From: Pseudomonadota bacterium
GTDB lineage: Bacteria > Pseudomonadota > Gammaproteobacteria > Burkholderiales > SG8-41
DNA: 5,040 nt
Direction: 5' to 3'
NCBI GenBank assembly: GCA_023431245.1
Contig: JAEYXO010000283.1
Location: 1-5,040, forward strand
Of the stretch, positions 3,735 to 5,040 are shown one piece after another. Within the stretch, counting starts at the first letter, position 1; the number at the start of each line of letters is the position of its first letter. The notes under the pieces are model-generated. The model made no database searches and was not told where the DNA came from. It was given only the letters and a program-made list of their open reading frames with translations. The translations under genes were made by a program, and so were the position numbers.

Positions 3735-5040
3735 TCAGCCGCGCAGGGGGAGGGTCAGCGTCGTCGGCCCGCCGTCGACCACGCGGACCGGGACGCCCCA
3801 GTCCTGGGCGTTGAGGTGGCAGGCCGGGTACTCGATCGCGGGGTCCGCGTCGCACGAGGCGGCCTGCGCCGTCACGTGCAGCACGCCCTCACGGACGAGC
3901 GGGTTGACGCGCAGCGTGCGGGTGAGCGGGACGTCGTCGCCCGCGCCGTCGAGCAGCAGGTCGGGCGGTGTCGAGGAGACTTGCAGGCGGGTCGAGGGGC
4001 CGTACCGGTCGTCGTACTTCTGGCCCGCAGCCGGGGTGAAGACGACGTCGAGCCGCATCTCGCCGCTGCCGATCTCCGAGACCGGCCGCTGCGTGCGGTG
4101 CGCGCCCGCGTCGAGGATCTCGCCCGCCAGACGCGCGGGCAGCCGCAGCCGGGTGAGCCGGTGCGCCGCGGACTCGACGACGACCAGCTCGACGCGCCCG
4201 TCGTCGTGCGCGTCGACGAGCAGGCCGGACGGCTCGGCCAGGCCGCGCGCGAGGGTGGTGACCTCGCCCGGGCCTTCGCGGTCGGGCGCAGGCGCCCAGC
4301 GGCGGATCGCACCGTTGTAGGTGTCGGCGATCGCCACGCAGCCGTCGGGGAGGACCGCCACGCCCAGCGGGTGCTGCAACAGGGCCTGGTCCGCCGGCCC
4401 GTCGCGGTGGCCGAAGTCGAACAGCCCCTGCCCGACGGCCGTGCGCACCACCAGTGCGCCGAACCGGTCGCGGCGGAGCCATCGCAGCGCACTGACCTCG
4501 GAGTCCGCGAGCCACACCCGCCCGTCCGGCCCGACCGCCAAGCCGGAGGTCTGCGCGAACCACGCCTCGTCGGCGGGCCCGTCCTGCAGGCCCTCGTTCA
4601 TGGTGCCCACGACCCGGCTGATCTGGTTCTGCTCGAGGTCCAGGGCCCAGATCGTGTGGTTGCCGGCCATCGCCACGACGAACGCCGCGAGCTCCGCCGA
4701 CCACGCGATGTCCCAGGGCGAGGACAGCCGGAGCCACGTCGGCGGGCCCTGGTAGCCGACGCCGGACCGGTCCGCGCCCGGGCCGAGCACGTCGGGCAGC
4801 ACGTTCTCCGCGCCGCCCACCATGTACTGCTCGCCCGTGCCGGCGACGGTCGTGACCTCGCCCGTGTCGAGCCGGACCGCCCGGATGGCGTGGTTCACCG
4901 TGTCCGCGACCAGCACGTCCGCGTCGATCCGGCCGCGCAGCTCGTCGGGGACCAGGCACAGGCCGTTGGGCTCGCTGAAGCGCGCGTCGTCGGGGCCGCC
5001 GTCGACCAGGCCGCGCTCGCCGGAGCCGATGCGGCGGACG
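3735..5040 (-). CDS. NHL-repeat beta-propeller protein, NHLRC2-like (C-terminal part)
   Basis: The last 434 codons of a gene that enters from the right edge; no start is visible. About five NHL blades can be read, with cores FSEPNGLCLV..VLVADTVNHAIRAV (21-55), LSSPWDIAW..VVAMAGNHTIWAL (105-133), FAQTSGLAVGPDGRVWLADS (161-180), LQHPLGVAVLPDGCVAIADT (221-240) and AEPSGLLVDA..HRLTRL (268-298). G-DGP linkers (LVDGGPDDAR, LQDGPADEA, HRDGPADQA) precede blades. After the propeller, residues about 325-434 form a predicted beta-rich domain ending CDADPAIEYPACHLNAQDWG, with two cysteines (396 and 407). This arrangement matches NHLRC2-type proteins, which normally carry an N-terminal thioredoxin-like domain; that part would lie outside the window. 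Its biochemical role is unknown. An SMP-30-like or serine/threonine kinase-linked NHL protein is less likely given the C-terminal domain. The stop is TGA at 3737-3735. Confidence 0.85.
   Translation of the reverse strand, partial: VRRIGSGERGLVDGGPDDARFSEPNGLCLVPDELRGRIDADVLVADTVNHAIRAVRLDTGEVTTVAGTGEQYMVGGAENVLPDVLGPGADRSGVGYQGPPTWLRLSSPWDIAWSAELAAFVVAMAGNHTIWALDLEQNQISRVVGTMNEGLQDGPADEAWFAQTSGLAVGPDGRVWLADSEVSALRWLRRDRFGALVVRTAVGQGLFDFGHRDGPADQALLQHPLGVAVLPDGCVAIADTYNGAIRRWAPAPDREGPGEVTTLARGLAEPSGLLVDAHDDGRVELVVVESAAHRLTRLRLPARLAGEILDAGAHRTQRPVSEIGSGEMRLDVVFTPAAGQKYDDRYGPSTRLQVSSTPPDLLLDGAGDDVPLTRTLRVNPLVREGVLHVTAQAASCDADPAIEYPACHLNAQDWGVPVRVVDGGPTTLTLPLRG

Noticed and set aside
3889..4959. 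A 356-codon arginine-, glycine- and proline-rich minus-strand frame
   Set aside because: It is a shifted-frame shadow of the NHL gene; the NHL frame shows regular blades and a conserved end, while this one is low-complexity.

Overview
The window looks like two unrelated bacterial genomes joined at a low-complexity G-rich tract. Bases 1 to about 3410 are proteobacterial, most likely betaproteobacterial, judging from the protein sequences and the gene order folK, deoxynucleoside kinase, panB, panC. Bases from about 3488 to 5040 are richer in GC and look actinobacterial, Cellulomonas-like or a related Micrococcales lineage. The evidence there is a TPP riboswitch whose conserved 3' end doubles as the ribosome binding site, and an NHLRC2-like beta-propeller protein. 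Both taxonomic placements are inferences from sequence style and gene order, not from a search.

Left segment. The 5' end of queA (queuosine synthesis) runs off the left edge on the minus strand. It is divergent from a complete tRNA-Leu(CAA) gene at 322-408 on the plus strand. After a short spacer with a hairpin comes a minus-strand cluster, read right to left: folK (3404-2892), a deoxynucleoside kinase (2895-2251, ATGA overlap with folK), panB (2237-1443, 13-nt gap and a good ribosome binding site) and panC (1313-474). FolK makes the pyrophosphorylated pterin needed for folate. PanB consumes 5,10-methylene-tetrahydrofolate to make ketopantoate, and PanC joins pantoate to beta-alanine to give pantothenate. 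The cluster therefore links folate, coenzyme A precursor and deoxynucleotide metabolism. A 129-nt gap containing a 7-bp tandem repeat separates panB from panC.

Junction. Bases 3404-3487 contain no A or T and are mostly runs of G, the longest 24 nt. The tract cuts the upstream end of the folK cluster and also cuts a riboswitch-controlled thiamine gene after about eight codons.

Right segment. A clear TPP (THI-box) riboswitch on the minus strand at 3514-3605 abuts the start codon of the truncated gene at 3513. Upstream of it are a probable -10 box and an 11-bp inverted repeat, likely the terminator of the next gene. The rest of the window is the C-terminal 434 codons of an NHL-repeat protein on the minus strand, open at the right edge.

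I see no new defence, mobile or CRISPR-like system. The most important observation is that the window is probably a chimeric contig, so gene neighbourhood must not be inferred across 3404-3487.
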